From positions 68,721,747-68,785,746 of the forward strand of contig NC_088784.1 of the NCBI RefSeq assembly GCF_958450345.1: 64,000 nucleotides of DNA, in the 5' to 3' direction. Below the pieces are notes generated by a model. That model was not told the origin of the DNA. It saw only the letters and a list, made by a program, of their open reading frames with translations, and did not search any database. The stretch comes from Calliphora vicina. Lineage: Eukaryota; Arthropoda; Insecta; Diptera; Calliphoridae. Below, piece by piece: positions 1 through 11,464 of the stretch (within the stretch, counting starts at the first letter, position 1; each line of letters opens with the position of its first letter). The position numbers and the translations under genes are program-made.

Positions 1-2
1 AA

Positions 3-833
3 AAACGTTGGGTGGCCTTATTTACTTGCCTGACCATAAGGGCCATTCATTTGGAAGTCGCTTTCGATTTGTCAACCGATGCGTGTATTCTTGCCATACG
101 CAATTTTATAAATCGACGTGGCCTGCCTACAAGACTGAGGAGCGATAATGGTACAAATTTTGTTGGTGCTGATAAAGTTGCCAAGAGGTTCAGTGAAGTA
201 TTTGATGTGGCTCAAATTCAAGATGAACTTACATCTAAAGGTATAGATTGGCAGTTTAATTGTCCACATAATCCTGCAGAAGGTGGTATATGGGAACGGA
301 TGGTCCAATGTGTAAAGCGTGTGTTGCAGTCAACTTTGAAAGAATCCGCCCCTCGTGAACACACACTGCAAAGTTTCCTGATTGAAGCGGAAAATATTGT
401 GAATTCCCGTCCGTTGACACACTTGCCGTTGAGCCACGAAGATGAAGAACCACTAACGCCTAATCATTTTTTGTTGGGTTGTCCTAATACAACACAAACT
501 CCTGCCGGAGCAAAAGACGAACAGTCTGTTGTACTAAAAAAGCAGTGGCGCATTTCCCGTCAGCTACGTGATCATTTCTGGAACAGGTGGATAAAAGAAT
601 ATTTGCCCACGTTGACTAGACGCTCCAAATGGTGTCAACGTACGAAGCCTATTGCTATTGGTGATTTGGTTCTAATTTGCGATCCAGCCGTGTCCCGTAG
701 AGATTGGAAACGAGGCAGAGTGGAAGACGTGTTTTTAGGTAGAGATGGTGTTATTCGTCGTGCTGATGTACGTACTAGTACAGGAATACTAAAGCGACCT
801 GTTTCCAAGCTTGCTGTCCTTGATTTGGAGTAG
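3..833 (+). CDS. Pao/BEL-type retrotransposon polyprotein, integrase end (5' partial)
   Basis: The frame is open from the window edge (first codons read K-R-W-V-A-L) to a TAG at 831-833, so this is the C-terminal end of a longer pol polyprotein cut by the window. Seen: the integrase core motif SDNGTNF followed about 50 residues later by AEGGIWERM, which supply the second and third acidic residues of a DDE integrase. The first catalytic Asp would lie upstream of the window. The tail includes RDWKRGRVEDVFLGRDGVIRR-type sequence (key residues W, GRV, GRDG, R), typical of the C-terminal domain of Pao/BEL integrases. The frame is intact over 277 codons, so the insertion may be fairly young. It has no host role. 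The upstream half of the element cannot be judged here. Confidence 0.87.
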   Translation, partial: KRWVALFTCLTIRAIHLEVAFDLSTDACILAIRNFINRRGLPTRLRSDNGTNFVGADKVAKRFSEVFDVAQIQDELTSKGIDWQFNCPHNPAEGGIWERMVQCVKRVLQSTLKESAPREHTLQSFLIEAENIVNSRPLTHLPLSHEDEEPLTPNHFLLGCPNTTQTPAGAKDEQSVVLKKQWRISRQLRDHFWNRWIKEYLPTLTRRSKWCQRTKPIAIGDLVLICDPAVSRRDWKRGRVEDVFLGRDGVIRRADVRTSTGILKRPVSKLAVLDLE

Positions 834-863
834 TGAATCGTAGCCGATCCACGGGGGTGGGGA

Positions 864-1382
864 TGTCGCCGAATGGCTCATAAGAGAGCTGAAATTTTAT
901 TATTTGTTTTATTATTTGTCTTTATTATTTCTCATTGTATAATTTTGTAATTCATTTAAAATATTTATTTGAAGTTATATGGCGTCCTGTGAGCCGCCTT
1001 AATGTTTTGTTTATTTGTCTTATTTACCTATTTGTTAGTGAAGATTATGTATTAGTTGTTGTTCTTTTTTACATTGATCTCACTGCAGTGCTTTTGTTTC
1101 GTTAAGTTGGTACCGTTATTTTTAATGTGTTATACACATAAATAACTAGTGGTCCAAATAAAATAATAATTTAAAGTAAAGTCAGTTCATAAGGGAAAAG
1201 CACTGCGGTAAGTAGTTGAACATTATTTGTATTTCTTTTATTTAATTTTAATAATTTTTTTAATAGAAATAAACGCACCGTGTCGCACCGCACATTACTG
1301 CAAATTATTTAAAATTGTTTGTGTCTTTTTTGGTGTTGTTAAATTCGCCCCTTATGGACGACCATCGCAGCCAGCGATAACA
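864..1382 (+). repeat. probable 3' LTR of the Pao/BEL-type element
   Basis: Thirty bases after the pol stop lies a purine run (CGGGGGTGGGGA, 852-863), the expected polypurine tract, followed at once by TGTCGCCG, the usual TG start of an LTR. The right edge is less certain. I place it at ...GATAACA, giving TGT...ACA ends and about 519 bp. Several AATAAA-like signals lie inside (for example near 1157 and 1266). The matching 5' LTR is outside the window, so the length cannot be confirmed. Confidence 0.45.
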
Positions 1383-1446
1383 ATTGGAAAGTGATCTATT
1401 CGTTCCCAGTACGATGAGGTTGTTCACATTCCTCACTTTCCAATTG
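1381..1446. repeat. perfect 14-bp inverted repeat at the LTR edge
   Basis: CAATTGGAAAGTGA (1381-1394) is repeated in perfect inverted form at 1433-1446, around a 38-bp loop. It starts within two bases of my proposed LTR end, so it may be part of the LTR or the flanking insertion site. No coding role is seen. Confidence 0.5.
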
Positions 1447-1543
1447 TGATGCACTTGTTCATCAAAGACAATGTAAAACACACCAATTTTATATTTTTTT
1501 TCGCTTTCGAATTTTTCAAAAAGTTTTATCAAAATTTAATATC

Positions 1544-1634
1544 GGTCAATTCCGTGAAAACTCTCACGATACATTTTGTGAAATATTAGGACATTATGAC
1601 AATATGACATGATAAGAGACCTTGTGAATTGACC
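1544..1634. mobile_element. 91-bp MITE-like element with 9-bp terminal inverted repeats
   Basis: The segment begins GGTCAATTC and ends GAATTGACC. Its right-hand two thirds recur in inverted orientation at about 32543-32602 (sharing the AGGACATTATGACAATATGA region), so it is a dispersed element and not a chance palindrome. It has no coding capacity. Confidence 0.5.
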
Positions 1635-1919
1635 AATTACATCTCACATAATTCCTTTATTTTAACTTAGCATTATTAAATCCAAACAAAACAAGTAATA
1701 ATGTTATATTAAAAAAATAAACAAAGAGGCAACATAAACCTTTCAAACAATTTCTGTAAATATCTTAACTTTTTTAAATTCTCTTGCTTTCATACAAAAA
1801 ACTCCATGACATTCCCGAAATTTTCATATATTTGGTGATGTGTTGGAATGTGTCTTAACTCTTTAGTTTTAGTTATATTCGGCTGTGCTAAATTTTTTAT
1901 ACCCACCATCAGCGGTAAT

Positions 1920-3198
1920 TAGTTTTATAAAAAACCGACTTTTTAAAAAACCGGTTTGTCGATTAACCGAAAAATGGCCTTTTTTAATAAACCGGGTTTT
2001 CGGTTAACCGACATCGAAAAAACCGGTTAAACCGGTTAACCGTCATATATGTGTAGAAAACATAAAATATACAAAAATATACAGCTTTAAATTTTTTAAT
2101 TTTTGGTAGTCAGGAACGGTTAATATTAAATAACTATAAATATACAAAAGTGCTAAGTCCATTTATTTTGTAAAAATTTCAAAATTATTATCTCAGTCAA
2201 ATGGAAATGAGTATAAATATGTTACTAAATATAAAATACTTGTTTTAATTATTGGTTTATTCATTAAATTTCAACCAAAAAATGTAAATCACTTTTTTAA
2301 TTTAATATTTGATATCTTTGAAATTTATTTTCACCTCTACTTTCTGATATGAAAGACAAAATGTTCCAAGTCCCAAAAAAGGACCTATAAAATGTAAACG
2401 CACTTCTACTTAGCTGTGATTATTTGTTATTATAAAAAACTCTATTATCAGATTTCATAAATATTTCAAATAATGAATTTTAGAACGTTTTTGTCTCTCC
2501 TGTAATATTTCTGAAAAGCTAACAAAATGATTAATAAATTAAAATTTTAAGAACAAAATACACTAATGAAGTCAAATTTATTGAAGGAAGATATGTATGT
2601 ACATCGAATTTAATTTAACGTTTGGTAAGATCATCACTAAGTTTTTAATGAATCATTAGTAAGATTTAGCCTAAACTTATAGAATTATGTGGAATTTAAT
2701 TTTAATTTTTAATAGTTTCATTATGTGCAAAAAAGTTTTTAAGTAAACTCATCGTCCTCTATTATTTAGAATCATTGTAATTCTTAAAAATATTAATCTA
2801 AAGAGTTTTGTATTGTAAATCAGCAGTTTAGGTTTCAAATCAGACCAATAATGTGTATATAATGAATATTAAAAATGCACAAAAACGTGAGATTTATCAA
2901 TTTTAGTCCCAAATTTTAAAAACCGGTTAACCGAGTGATAAAAACCAGATGTTTTTTGTAGATCTCCTTAAGGACAATTTATGTTCTAAATTTCCGCTCA
3001 TTCGTATAATACAAGAATGTCCCTGAGAAATACATCATGAAATTGCGGAACCACCCGAACCCGCTTGCAAGACATCTCACACAGACCCAAACAAGATCAA
3101 GGCTTCGTAGAGCCGATCTACCACCCCGCTAAGATGTGGTCCATATGAACATCAACGCCGGTTTTTCGGTTAACCGGTTAACCGGTTTATAAACACTA
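1920..3198. mobile_element. hAT-like non-autonomous element, 1279 bp, with 8-bp target duplication
   Basis: The left end reads TAGTTTTATAAAAAACCG and the right end, inverted, reads TAGTGTTTATAAACCG, so the terminal inverted repeats agree with gaps. A perfect 8-bp direct repeat GCGGTAAT flanks it (1912-1919 and 3199-3206), the target-site signature of the hAT superfamily. Both subterminal regions are packed with CCGGTTAACCGG-type repeats (about 1945-2042, 2918-2936, 3160-3190). No transposase frame is visible, so it would need a partner enzyme to move. Confidence 0.8.
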
Positions 3199-3354
3199 GC
3201 GGTAATGGACCGATCCTCACAAAAATCGGTAGAAAGTAAAAAACTTTTTTATATCCAAATTAATCACGATATTAATTTCACAGTGATACTAAATTTAACG
3301 AAAAACCGAGTCTATAAAGTACGAAAATCACTTCGTTGATCCCCCATGCCAGCC

Positions 3355-3740
3355 AAAAAAGTTTGAAGACCAAGGTTTGGAGGCATTATTCCATGCAGAT
3401 TGTTGTCAAACCCAACAAGAGCTTGAAAAATCATTGAGAGCTACTACGTTTACAAGCAGCAGGATTCATTTTAAGGGAGCATTGGCCGAATATGCCAAGA
3501 AACAGTAATATTTCATCATGATAACGCTCGGCCACATGTTGCATTACCTGTTAAAAGTATTTAGAAATATCAGGTAGGGAAATTTTGACTCACCCGCCTA
3601 ATAGTCCAGACCTTGTCCCGTCCGACTACTATTCGTTTCAATCGCTGCAGTACGCTTTCTCTGTGATACGCTCCACTTCAGAACAGAGTATCCGAAAATT
3701 TATTGTACAAATGTTTCAAAATAAAAGCTAAAATTAAAAA
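3355..3740 (+). pseudogene. mariner transposase relic, internally deleted
   Basis: Broken frames give recognisable mariner transposase: HDNARPHVALPVK (around 3508-3550) and SPDLVPSDYYSFQSLQYAF (around 3605-3660), plus an earlier piece resembling the helix-turn-helix region. Large parts of the usual 340-350-residue protein are missing and stops interrupt the rest. The same family recurs in the window near 8.0, 19, 36, 45 and 50 kb. Confidence 0.75.
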
Positions 3741-3887
3741 AAAAAAAAAACCGAGAAAGTCGAAAATCCTGCCAACTTTGGAATTTGTTGGAAAAGTTAT
3801 ATTTTTTGAATACTAAACAACCGTAACGCAGAAATTTTCCAACTGATTTTCAAAAAGTCTCTTTTTGTTTGAAAATTAAAACATATC

Positions 3888-4095
3888 GCACTGGTTCCTC
3901 TAAAGAGGGTCAACTCAATATTTTTCAATTTTCACTTTTTGCAAGAAATCGATGTACCACTGTAAAAATCTTGAATCATTTTCTCAGCTCTCTCGCCAAA
4001 AAATGCTGTTGTATCCGTCTTCAACTTTCATTGTAATGTATTAAAAAAACAGTTTGTTGCCTCTACTGAAAATTTTTAAATTTTGAATAAATAAA
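3888..4095. mobile_element. MITE copy, one terminus only
   Basis: It begins CGCACTGGTTCCTCTAAAGA, the same terminus that forms both ends of the complete copy at 50581-50814, and the interior also matches that copy (a GACGGATACAAC-like core, inverted). The second terminus is missing or decayed, so the right boundary is approximate. Confidence 0.6.
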
Positions 4096-4861
4096 AGAAA
4101 CAATTTTAAAATCAATTTTTTTGAAGTTGCTACTTTAAGAAGATTGTTATGTCACTATGTTTGCTAATAAAAAAGTACGAAGTGATCGCAAAAAAACTAT
4201 AAGTATTTCTGAACTCTATGGACTCCAATAGAATAATAAGTAAACCCCTGCATATTTTTGGTGTAGCACAGTGTTATTTTAAGACAATTATGAATGTTTA
4301 AATCATTTTCTGAGGGGGACCTTTTATGGGGACTGGGGACATACTTAACAGTATAATTTCAGAGTACTTAGAACTAATTTGTGCAAAATTTTATCATGAT
4401 TGCGATATAATTTAGATATTTATGACTACTCAAACAGTGTTCCGGGGAGGACATTTGTATGAGGGATAGGTAAAATCAAGGACCGATATTGCCCATTTTC
4501 AAACCCTCTCAAAAAAAAGGATTTGTGGAAAATTTCAGCGAGCTAGCTTCTTTCGTTTGGACCCTATAATGTTTTCAACAGAGAGACGGACGGAGAAATT
4601 TATATTTTGATGTGTTACAAACGGAATGATAAAATCAATATCCCCTTCTTTTTTGATGGTGGGTACATAAACGATATCGCTGGCTTAACATGCAAAGGCT
4701 CTAAGTCCATATTTATTTTTCTTTGATTTCTATGTGCGTAAAAGCAAAATGATAAAATAAGTATTTGCCGAGATAAGAGGTTTTTTGGACTTAGAGCTTT
4801 TTCTATTGCTTAGTTTGTATTTTTTTATGGACTTAGGTCTTTTTCTTAGAACTTGTTTTTC

Positions 4862-5212
4862 ATTCCTTATTTACTAGTTTTGATATCTGGATTACTAAGT
4901 CATTAATATATACAATATGGGTATCTAATAGAAATTTCGAAGTCCATTGCAACGATGTATATAAGACTATAGTAAATTGGACCTACAATGGGTCAAAATC
5001 AGGAAAAATATACTTTAACTCGATTTTTGTTTCATCAAACTAATTTTTTTTTTTGTCATAAATTCTTTTTTTTAATTTTTTAAAAATTAAAAAAAAATTT
5101 AAAAAATTTAAAAAAAAAATTAAAAAAATATAAAAAAATAAATTGGAAAAAACTTTTTTAAAAAGGTTATATAAGCTTCGGTACAGCCAAATATAGCTCT
5201 CCTACTTTTTTT
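4862..5212 (+). repeat. dispersed repeat family 1 (hairpin-headed), partial copy
   Basis: It shares with several other segments the block GGATTACTAAGTCATTAATA, a TTGGACCTACAATGGGTCAA block, a long A/T homopolymer zone and the end GTATATAAG-TTCGG..CAGCC-AATATAGCTCTC-TACTT. Other copies are near 7.4, 14.1, 26.7, 29.5, 30.2, 36.9 and 43.6 kb. It has no coding potential. Confidence 0.65.
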
Positions 5213-6720
5213 TCACTAATAATTTTAAAAAAATTTAAAAGATTGTCGAATTTTACAAAGATATGTTTTACTACAACCAAATGCGAAGGGTACACAGAAT
5301 TCTTTACTGCCGAATGTAGTACAAATCAAATCTGAAAAAAAAAACAAACATAACTACAGGTAATATCAACATTGATGATGTTTAGTTAGTTGACATATGA
5401 CCACAATTTCAAAAGAAAGAAAATAAAAAAGAGCAGCCATGAAAATAACTTTAGTGAATTTGTATTTTTTGTTAGAAAAACAAGTCATAAGAGCCAACAA
5501 TTTCAAATTATGATCTTTAATATTTTATTGCTCAAATAAACAACAACTACACGCAAACATTTAAACAACAAGATAACAGAAGAGGGGAAACTGCCGTTAG
5601 TTGTTAATGTTACAGTGAAGTTGCTGCGACATTGATGATGGCTAATATATATTGTTGCCATTGCTGTTGCTGCTGATATTGTTGTTTTTGTTCAGTTTAT
5701 CCATAAAAAGGCATTTTGTTTGGTTGGTTGTAAATGATTGTAAATGATGATGACACCATTGCCATTGACCTCTGCCAAGTTGTAGTCATTTACTAGCTTA
5801 CGTCGCCATTCAATCATTTCTGCCAAATTTGTTTATTTAAAGCAACGAAAGCAAGAAACCAAACAGAGAAGTAAACAAGCAAACCACAAGTGCAGGGTCT
5901 TTTATTTATTTACTTATTTTGTTGGTGGTTTTTTGTTGGCGGAGGCAAAATGTTGTCTGTATTTTTGTTTTCCTTTTCAATTGTGTGAATTTATCTATTG
6001 TTGGGGATTTTTCTTAAATTGCAGCTGTTTTGTCTTTTGTGGCAAATAAAAGAAACTCTCAAACTCCTAAAATGTATACAAACATACAAACAAACAAACA
6101 TTCAAACTTACTTCCAAATACATTATAAGCTCCAGCAATATCAGCAAATGTTGCTCATAAATTTTTATTCATTTCAATTTTGTTTTTATTTTTACTCTTA
6201 CCACTTGTCCAAAGTTCGTTGCATTCATTCACATGGTTTGTTATTAAATTGCTGGCAATTTTGTTTGATATTGTTTGCTATGTATTGCAGCAAATACTAA
6301 CTGCAGTTGCTGCAATTTTATTAGTTGGTGTTACAACGCCTGTCTGGATTGAATGCCTGGTGTGAGTTTGCTTTTGTAAAATTTTGTTTCATTTTTATTT
6401 AACAAGCCTTGTACCAAACACTCACTGGCATTGTCTTGTCAATACTCCAAATAATATTAAACATGATTAATAGACGTTGCTGCAGACAAACAAAAATCAT
6501 ACAAATCATTCAGTGCAATGTTTTTCTTTCTTTTAATTTTCTTATGAAAATTTAATGGTTTTTTGATTGCTGAAACAATGATTATTAGTTCTTGTAAAAT
6601 AAAATATTATAAATATGAAAATCACAATGAATAGCTGTTTTTAGTTATGAAAGAAATTAGGAATCAAATTATTTTATTTTTTTGTACATTTGTTTTTAGA
6701 TCTTTTGTATGACTTAAAAA
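5213..6720. other. AT-rich stretch without a recognised gene
   Basis: Low-complexity AT-rich sequence with TTG/CAA trinucleotide tracts (about 5660-5695) and poly-A/T runs, typical of fly non-coding DNA. The few short open frames lack codon structure or recognisable motifs. Part may be host regulatory sequence upstream of hil, but nothing shows that directly. Confidence 0.4.
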
Positions 6721-6734
6721 ATGCGCGATTTTTT

Positions 6735-7980
6735 CAAATTGGGTTTTAAAAATCCCGGGATTCCGGTATTTTTCTGTATTTCGGGATTTTCGGGACTTCG
6801 GGATTTTAGTCAAAAAACATCAAATTCAACAATAAAAACTATTTATTTCGTTAATACACTACGTAAAAATGTAACAAAGCAAAAACTAATACATTGAATT
6901 AAAATATATTTGACACAAAAGATATTTCATATTTAAAACCGTATTCTGAACTTTAAAAGAGTGAGATATTCATAACAATACTGGAAATTTAAAATAAAAT
7001 ATAAAAGTATTGTTTTATTTTATAACAAAAAATTTCCGACTGTCTGTTTAAAACAAACGAAAGGAGGCAGCTGGCAAAAATTTTCCGCAAATACACTCCG
7101 TTGATAAGGTTTGTATTGAAAATGGTCCATGATTTCCCCTTTGCCCCATTCTGTTTGAGAAGTCATAAATATATTGATTATTCGGCAATCTTTATAAAAT
7201 GTTGCACAAAATAAGTTCTAAGTACTAGAATTTATACTGTAAAGTATTGCGGAAACCGGGCTATATTTGTCCCTAGTCCCCATACATGGTCCACTTCAGA
7301 AAATTAATTTAACATTCATAATCTTATAATAATTAATATCGAGATAAAATTTAATAAACAAGTTGTATATGAAAACAAGTAAAAGAGCTATATTTGGCTG
7401 TGCCGAATCTTAGATACCCTTCACCAAATTTTTGCAAACAACTTTAAAATTTTTTTTTTTCTAAATTTTTTTATAAAAAAGTTTTTTTTTAAATTTTTTT
7501 CTTTTAGAAATTTTTTTTTTTAAATTTTTTTAAAAAAGTTTTTCCGAAATTTTTTTTTAATTTTTAAAAAAAAAAATTTCAAAAATAATTTATGACAAAA
7601 AAAATGTTTGAAAAAAAAATTCGGGTTAAAAAATATTTTCCCGATTTTGAACCATTTTAGGTCCAACTTACTATAGCTTTATATACATCGTTGCAATGAA
7701 CTTTAAAATATCTATCATTAGATATCCATATTGTCTATATTAATGATCTCAGCCATTTGTGGGCCGATTTTGTCGATTTTAAATAGCAACCGAGCCGGAA
7801 GAATTCCCGGCTCGGTTGCTGAGATTTAGCTTTCTAGGTATTTTGAGAGCTTCAAAAGTCGTCCTAAAATATCAAAAAATTTCGGGATTTGTAGATCCCG
7901 AAAAATACCGGGATTGTTTTTCAAAAATCCCGGAATTCGGGAAATCCCGATCCCCAAAAATCCCGGGATTGGCATCCCTA
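6735..7980. mobile_element. hAT-like element with CCCGGGATT subterminal repeats, carrying nested repeats
   Basis: The right end, inverted, reads TAGGGATGCCAATCCCGGG, a hAT-type terminus, and about 120 bp inward of it is filled with TCCCGGGATT variants. Similar CCGGGATT/TCGGGATTTT repeats lie at 6752-6806. The left terminus is not clear. The middle holds a family 3 piece (about 7030-7340, inverted relative to 4260-4500) and a family 1 copy (about 7374-7800). A related left end (TAGAGATGCC) occurs at 39720 beside a hAT transposase remnant. Confidence 0.6.
7374..7800 (-). repeat. dispersed repeat family 1, inverted copy
   Basis: It starts AACAAGTAAAAGAGCTATAT, then a TTTGGCTGTGCCGAA hairpin, a TACCCTTCACCAAA block, long T/A runs, and the blocks for 'TAGGTCCAACTTACTATAG' and the 'CAGCCATTTGTGGGCCGATT' region. 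It lies inside the CCCGGGATT hAT-like element. Confidence 0.6.
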
Positions 7981-7989
7981 ATTTGTACC

Positions 7990-8490
7990 ATATAAATTTA
8001 TTAAAACTTAGCCATTTCCCATTTTTGTGGAAACATATGGATTCCGTGCCAAAAGAACAGCTTATATTTTGAGGACAAGATCAAATCAGAGAAAGCATTC
8101 TGCATCGAAACAAATAGTAGTTGGACGGGGCACGGTCTGGAATATAAAGCGGGTAAGGAAAACATGGAGCCGAGCGTTTTTCTGGGCCTTTTTCTGTCAA
8201 TTCTCACAATAGATAGGACACTTTTGCTGCCACCAAATACAGAGAATTGCCTTAGCACCGTGGATATTTTGCTACGGTGTCGATTCGGTTGGTTGGCCGA
8301 GCTTCACATACGATCTCTTACGCTTCGGGTTATCGTAATGGATCCATTTTTCATCGCAAGCAATGAATCGGTGGAAAAATGATTTTCTTTTATAGAGTTC
8401 AAACTTCATTTCGGATATGTTTCTAGGCTTTAAATCGTATGGTACAAATTTCCCTGTTCGTGGTATCCATGAATCTTGTTGCTTTGACAT
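7990..8490 (-). pseudogene. mariner transposase relic
   Basis: On the minus strand the frame near 8272-8490 carries DEKWIHYDNPKRKRSYVKLG, the signature of mariner transposase around its first catalytic Asp, preceded by a PRTGKFVPYDL-type linker. A second minus-strand frame (8001-8258) gives the end of the protein (SMQNAFSDL, FFWHGIHMFPQKWE). The segment between them, including the second Asp, is deleted, so it cannot encode an active enzyme. Confidence 0.8.
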
Positions 8491-8845
8491 TACAATGATA
8501 TAGGGCCGCCTTTAGATTCTTGAGTATATTCGAAATCTGCAGATAGATAGCGAGGCATTTAGATTCCAATGCATGATAACTGCACGAGCAACTTGTTGTC
8601 GCGAGATACTAAACGGGGATCGATCGATAATGTTTCAAACCATGAGGATAGAACTTGCTTTTAACATAGGGAGATAGAATCAGGTATTCCCTTAAACTAC
8701 CACTATCCGGCCTTGACTGGAATGAGAGTCAGTTTACTTGTAAATTCGACTCTGCTGAGCTTCAATGACTTTTCTGGAACTAACCTGATGGCCCTAATAC
8801 CTCATTTATCTCAAAGAACTATTAAGTATCTAATAGGAATCATAT

Positions 8846-9092
8846 CAAGGCGAATCTATAGAAGATGACGACAGAACTACAACAAATACAACATGTACAA
8901 AAACAACTGGTACTTTGTTTTTGTAAAAAGATAAGTGAACAGTCAAAGTTTCCTGTGGTTGTTTTTGCTTTTGGGTTTGTTGTATTTTTTGCCACAACAA
9001 ACACAAGTGAATTGACAGTTCACTTGTCTAAACAACTGAATAAAAAAATAAACATCTGTTCTTCTGTCGTCACCTTCTATAGATTCGCCTTG
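8846..9092. mobile_element. 247-bp hAT-type MITE with perfect 8-bp target duplication
   Basis: Terminal inverted repeats of about 31 bp start CAAGGCGAATCTATAGAAG at both ends, with one mismatch before they diverge. The element is flanked by the direct repeat AATCATAT at 8838-8845 and 9093-9100. The terminus and 8-bp duplication fit the hAT superfamily. The open frame across it has no recognisable product. The near-identical ends suggest a relatively recent insertion. Confidence 0.85.
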
Positions 9093-9100
9093 AATCATAT

Positions 9101-10840
9101 CTTATTCAGGAACATTTGTGGATTTAAGTTAATGGATAAATAAGTACAAATATCTTCTCTTGGCGAAGTATACCTCACTTAGGACTAAATAAGTTTGTTC
9201 TAATTTCATGATTATGCATATATTATTTTTTTGTCGTTCAGAAATGTAAAGTTTCATTAATGTTACGCAAATATTTCATTAATATTTCTGCAGTTCAATA
9301 CTTATTTAAAAAAAGGTTTAAATAAATAGATTTAAATAATTGTTGACCAAAAACGTTATTATAAACACTTGTATTACGATTCATTGTATTAATGTAACTT
9401 TCATTACTAGTTTCATTAAATGAATGAAACTTTTCATTACATTAATGTAAGTGGATTGATGTAACGGTTTCATTCCTGTTACGAAGCGTTTTTCTTTCAG
9501 TGTGGTTCATTAATTTAAAAACTTTAAAGGTACCATTAATTTGTCGTACTTCAAAATACGTACCTAATTTCATATGTTTAGATTCATTTCTAAAAAAAAC
9601 TTCTACTTATTAACAGCAAGTGAAACGTACCATCAGAAACAAGATTTTGTACCTTTATGAACACAGTGGTTTATAACTTTACATTTGAGCATATGGACCT
9701 AGTTTAATTTGTCTAAATTAGATACTACAATTAACAGAAAAAGTACCAATTTACTGTTTTTAATGCATTGATTAATATCAAATAGTACCATATAAAAAAA
9801 GTACCCATACCCTAGTTTTTGCCGCATTGAGAAATTTTAGAGACTATCTTGTTTATGAAATTTTATGTCATATCTTTTTGAATTTAGATTTAGAATAATT
9901 ACGTTAAAAAATATACCAAACTGTTTACTAAAGTTTGACTTCTTCTACACTTTTATTGAGAATATTCCGTTAGTTCATTTTAGCCTTACTATGGTGGAAC
10001 ATGTTTTACAAATTGTATCTTTATTATAATTACTTAAACATTCGAATATTCAAAAAGTACCAAATACCAATCATTATTTTATTAATACCCTCATTTTAGT
10101 ACGAATCTTTTTTAGAGATATTTCTTTTAAATATATTACTTTTTTATATTTCAAGTGGCTCTCATTCAAATAATTTCTTTCGTTTTAATTAAATCATAAT
10201 ATCTAATTAAATATTTTAATATCTTTATTTCAAGACTTACGTTTTTAATGGAAACTATCATATACATAATCCTAATACCAAGTAACATTAATTTTCAAGT
10301 TGAAATTACATTTAAATTGTGTGTTTTTTTTCATTTTATAGTTACTCATTTTTAAGTTTTCTGTGACAAGTGTCTCTATTTTTGGAGTTTGTATCTCAAA
10401 TCTAGTACATATTTTGCTTTTAATGGCCACAATAAAATGTTGGAAATTTTTCAAATTGTTTTTTTTTATCACTGAATATTTCTTATGTAAAGCAAATGAC
10501 AGTGCCCATAGTTAACATTTGTTTGATGTATTTCTTTGGCTTTTAATTATTATAAAAATATTTAAATTATATTTGGAAATAATATTGTTTTTGACAGTTG
10601 AATTATATAGTTTGTTGTGGCAGCAGTTAGTTGTTGCCTGTAACTTATTTACTCATTTATGTATAATGCAATAAATTGATGGGAAAATGGTGATGATGTC
10701 ACCACAGTTGTAGTTGTTAAGGTTTTCCGGTGTCGATGGCAAAATGTTGTTTCAATTAAAATTTATGATTGTGAAAAATCGTATTTTCGTAGTAGGTTTT
10801 AAGATAATTAAAGAGAAAGTGAAAATAATTAAAAGAAAAT
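9101..10840. repeat. AT-rich non-coding stretch with scattered AAAAAGTACCAAA repeats
   Basis: No gene is seen. From about 9525 to 10110 the motif AAAAAGTACC(A/C)(A/T) recurs at irregular spacing. The same motif style marks 45985-46270 and 58850-59190, so these are probably old copies of one dispersed element. The rest is plain AT-rich DNA. Confidence 0.4.
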
Positions 10841-10844
10841 AATA

Positions 10845-11120
10845 TTGGTGGCTAACGTTAGCGCTAAGTTATCGTTACCGAAATAACTTCAATTACCGTT
10901 ACCGTTTTAATCGTAAATTTCGTTACCTTGAAATAGTGTTACAGATATTCGATACAGGCCTGTCACACATTTTGTTCGGAATGTTTTCAATTCCGCAGTT
11001 TTTATTACGATCGATATCGATTTTGGTTCTTCTAAGCTACAGTTACCGATATAACTGCAATTACCGTTACCGATAAGTCATCGTTACCTTTTTAGCGTTT
11101 TGAATCGGTGGCCAACATTG
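10845..11120. mobile_element. probable hAT-like element with TTACCG subterminal repeats
   Basis: Both sides of this short segment are filled with (G/A)TTACCGTTACCG repeats (about 10870-10930 and 11040-11095), around a non-repetitive middle, much as the other hAT-like elements here carry their own short repeats. TGGTGGC lies at the left and GGTGGCCAACA at the right. No clean target duplication is visible, so the assignment is by analogy. Confidence 0.4.
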
Positions 11121-11464
11121 GAAAATAAATATTATTTTTAGCTACAGTTATGTTTTAGTAAAACGAATTGAGAATATTAATACTTAAGCTATACATACAC
11201 ACAGCCTCAAATGTGAGTAAACAGCAGTGAATTTTTTGTCCGACTGAAATAATTTTTTTCAGAACCGTACCTATTATTCAGCCCAAATTTCTGGACTATT
11301 TATATGAAATAAAGAGGTGAAACCCCTTAACTTTCTGCATTGTTTTATAGAAATATATGGATTTATTTATATTAATGAATATTACATTAATTTTTTTTGG
11401 AAATTAACCCTGTATCTGCTTTGGGTCAAAATGATCCAAAAACTGTATTATCGACAAAATTCGG

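Larger units (their letters stand above)
1868..4672. mobile_element. transposon nest within a hairpin-headed dispersed repeat
   Basis: The outer element starts near 1868 with TATATTCGGCTGTGC and TATACCCACCATC and appears to end at 4650-4672 with a GATGGTGGGTA stretch, the inverted partner of the start. Inside it lie, in order, a hAT-like element (1920-3198), a mariner relic (about 3355-3740) and one end of a MITE (about 3888-4095). A segment at 4260-4500 recurs in inverted orientation at about 7030-7340, sharing a GGGGACTGGGGACA-like core, so that part is dispersed too. The outer boundaries are inferred; the nesting is read directly. Confidence 0.5.

Noticed and set aside
1305..1532. 75-codon minus-strand frame beside the LTR
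   Set aside because: It spans the proposed LTR end and a hairpin and shows no known domain.
8865..9143. 92-codon frame in the 8.85-kb MITE
   Set aside because: It runs across the MITE boundary and the target duplication, so it cannot be an element-encoded gene; no motif.
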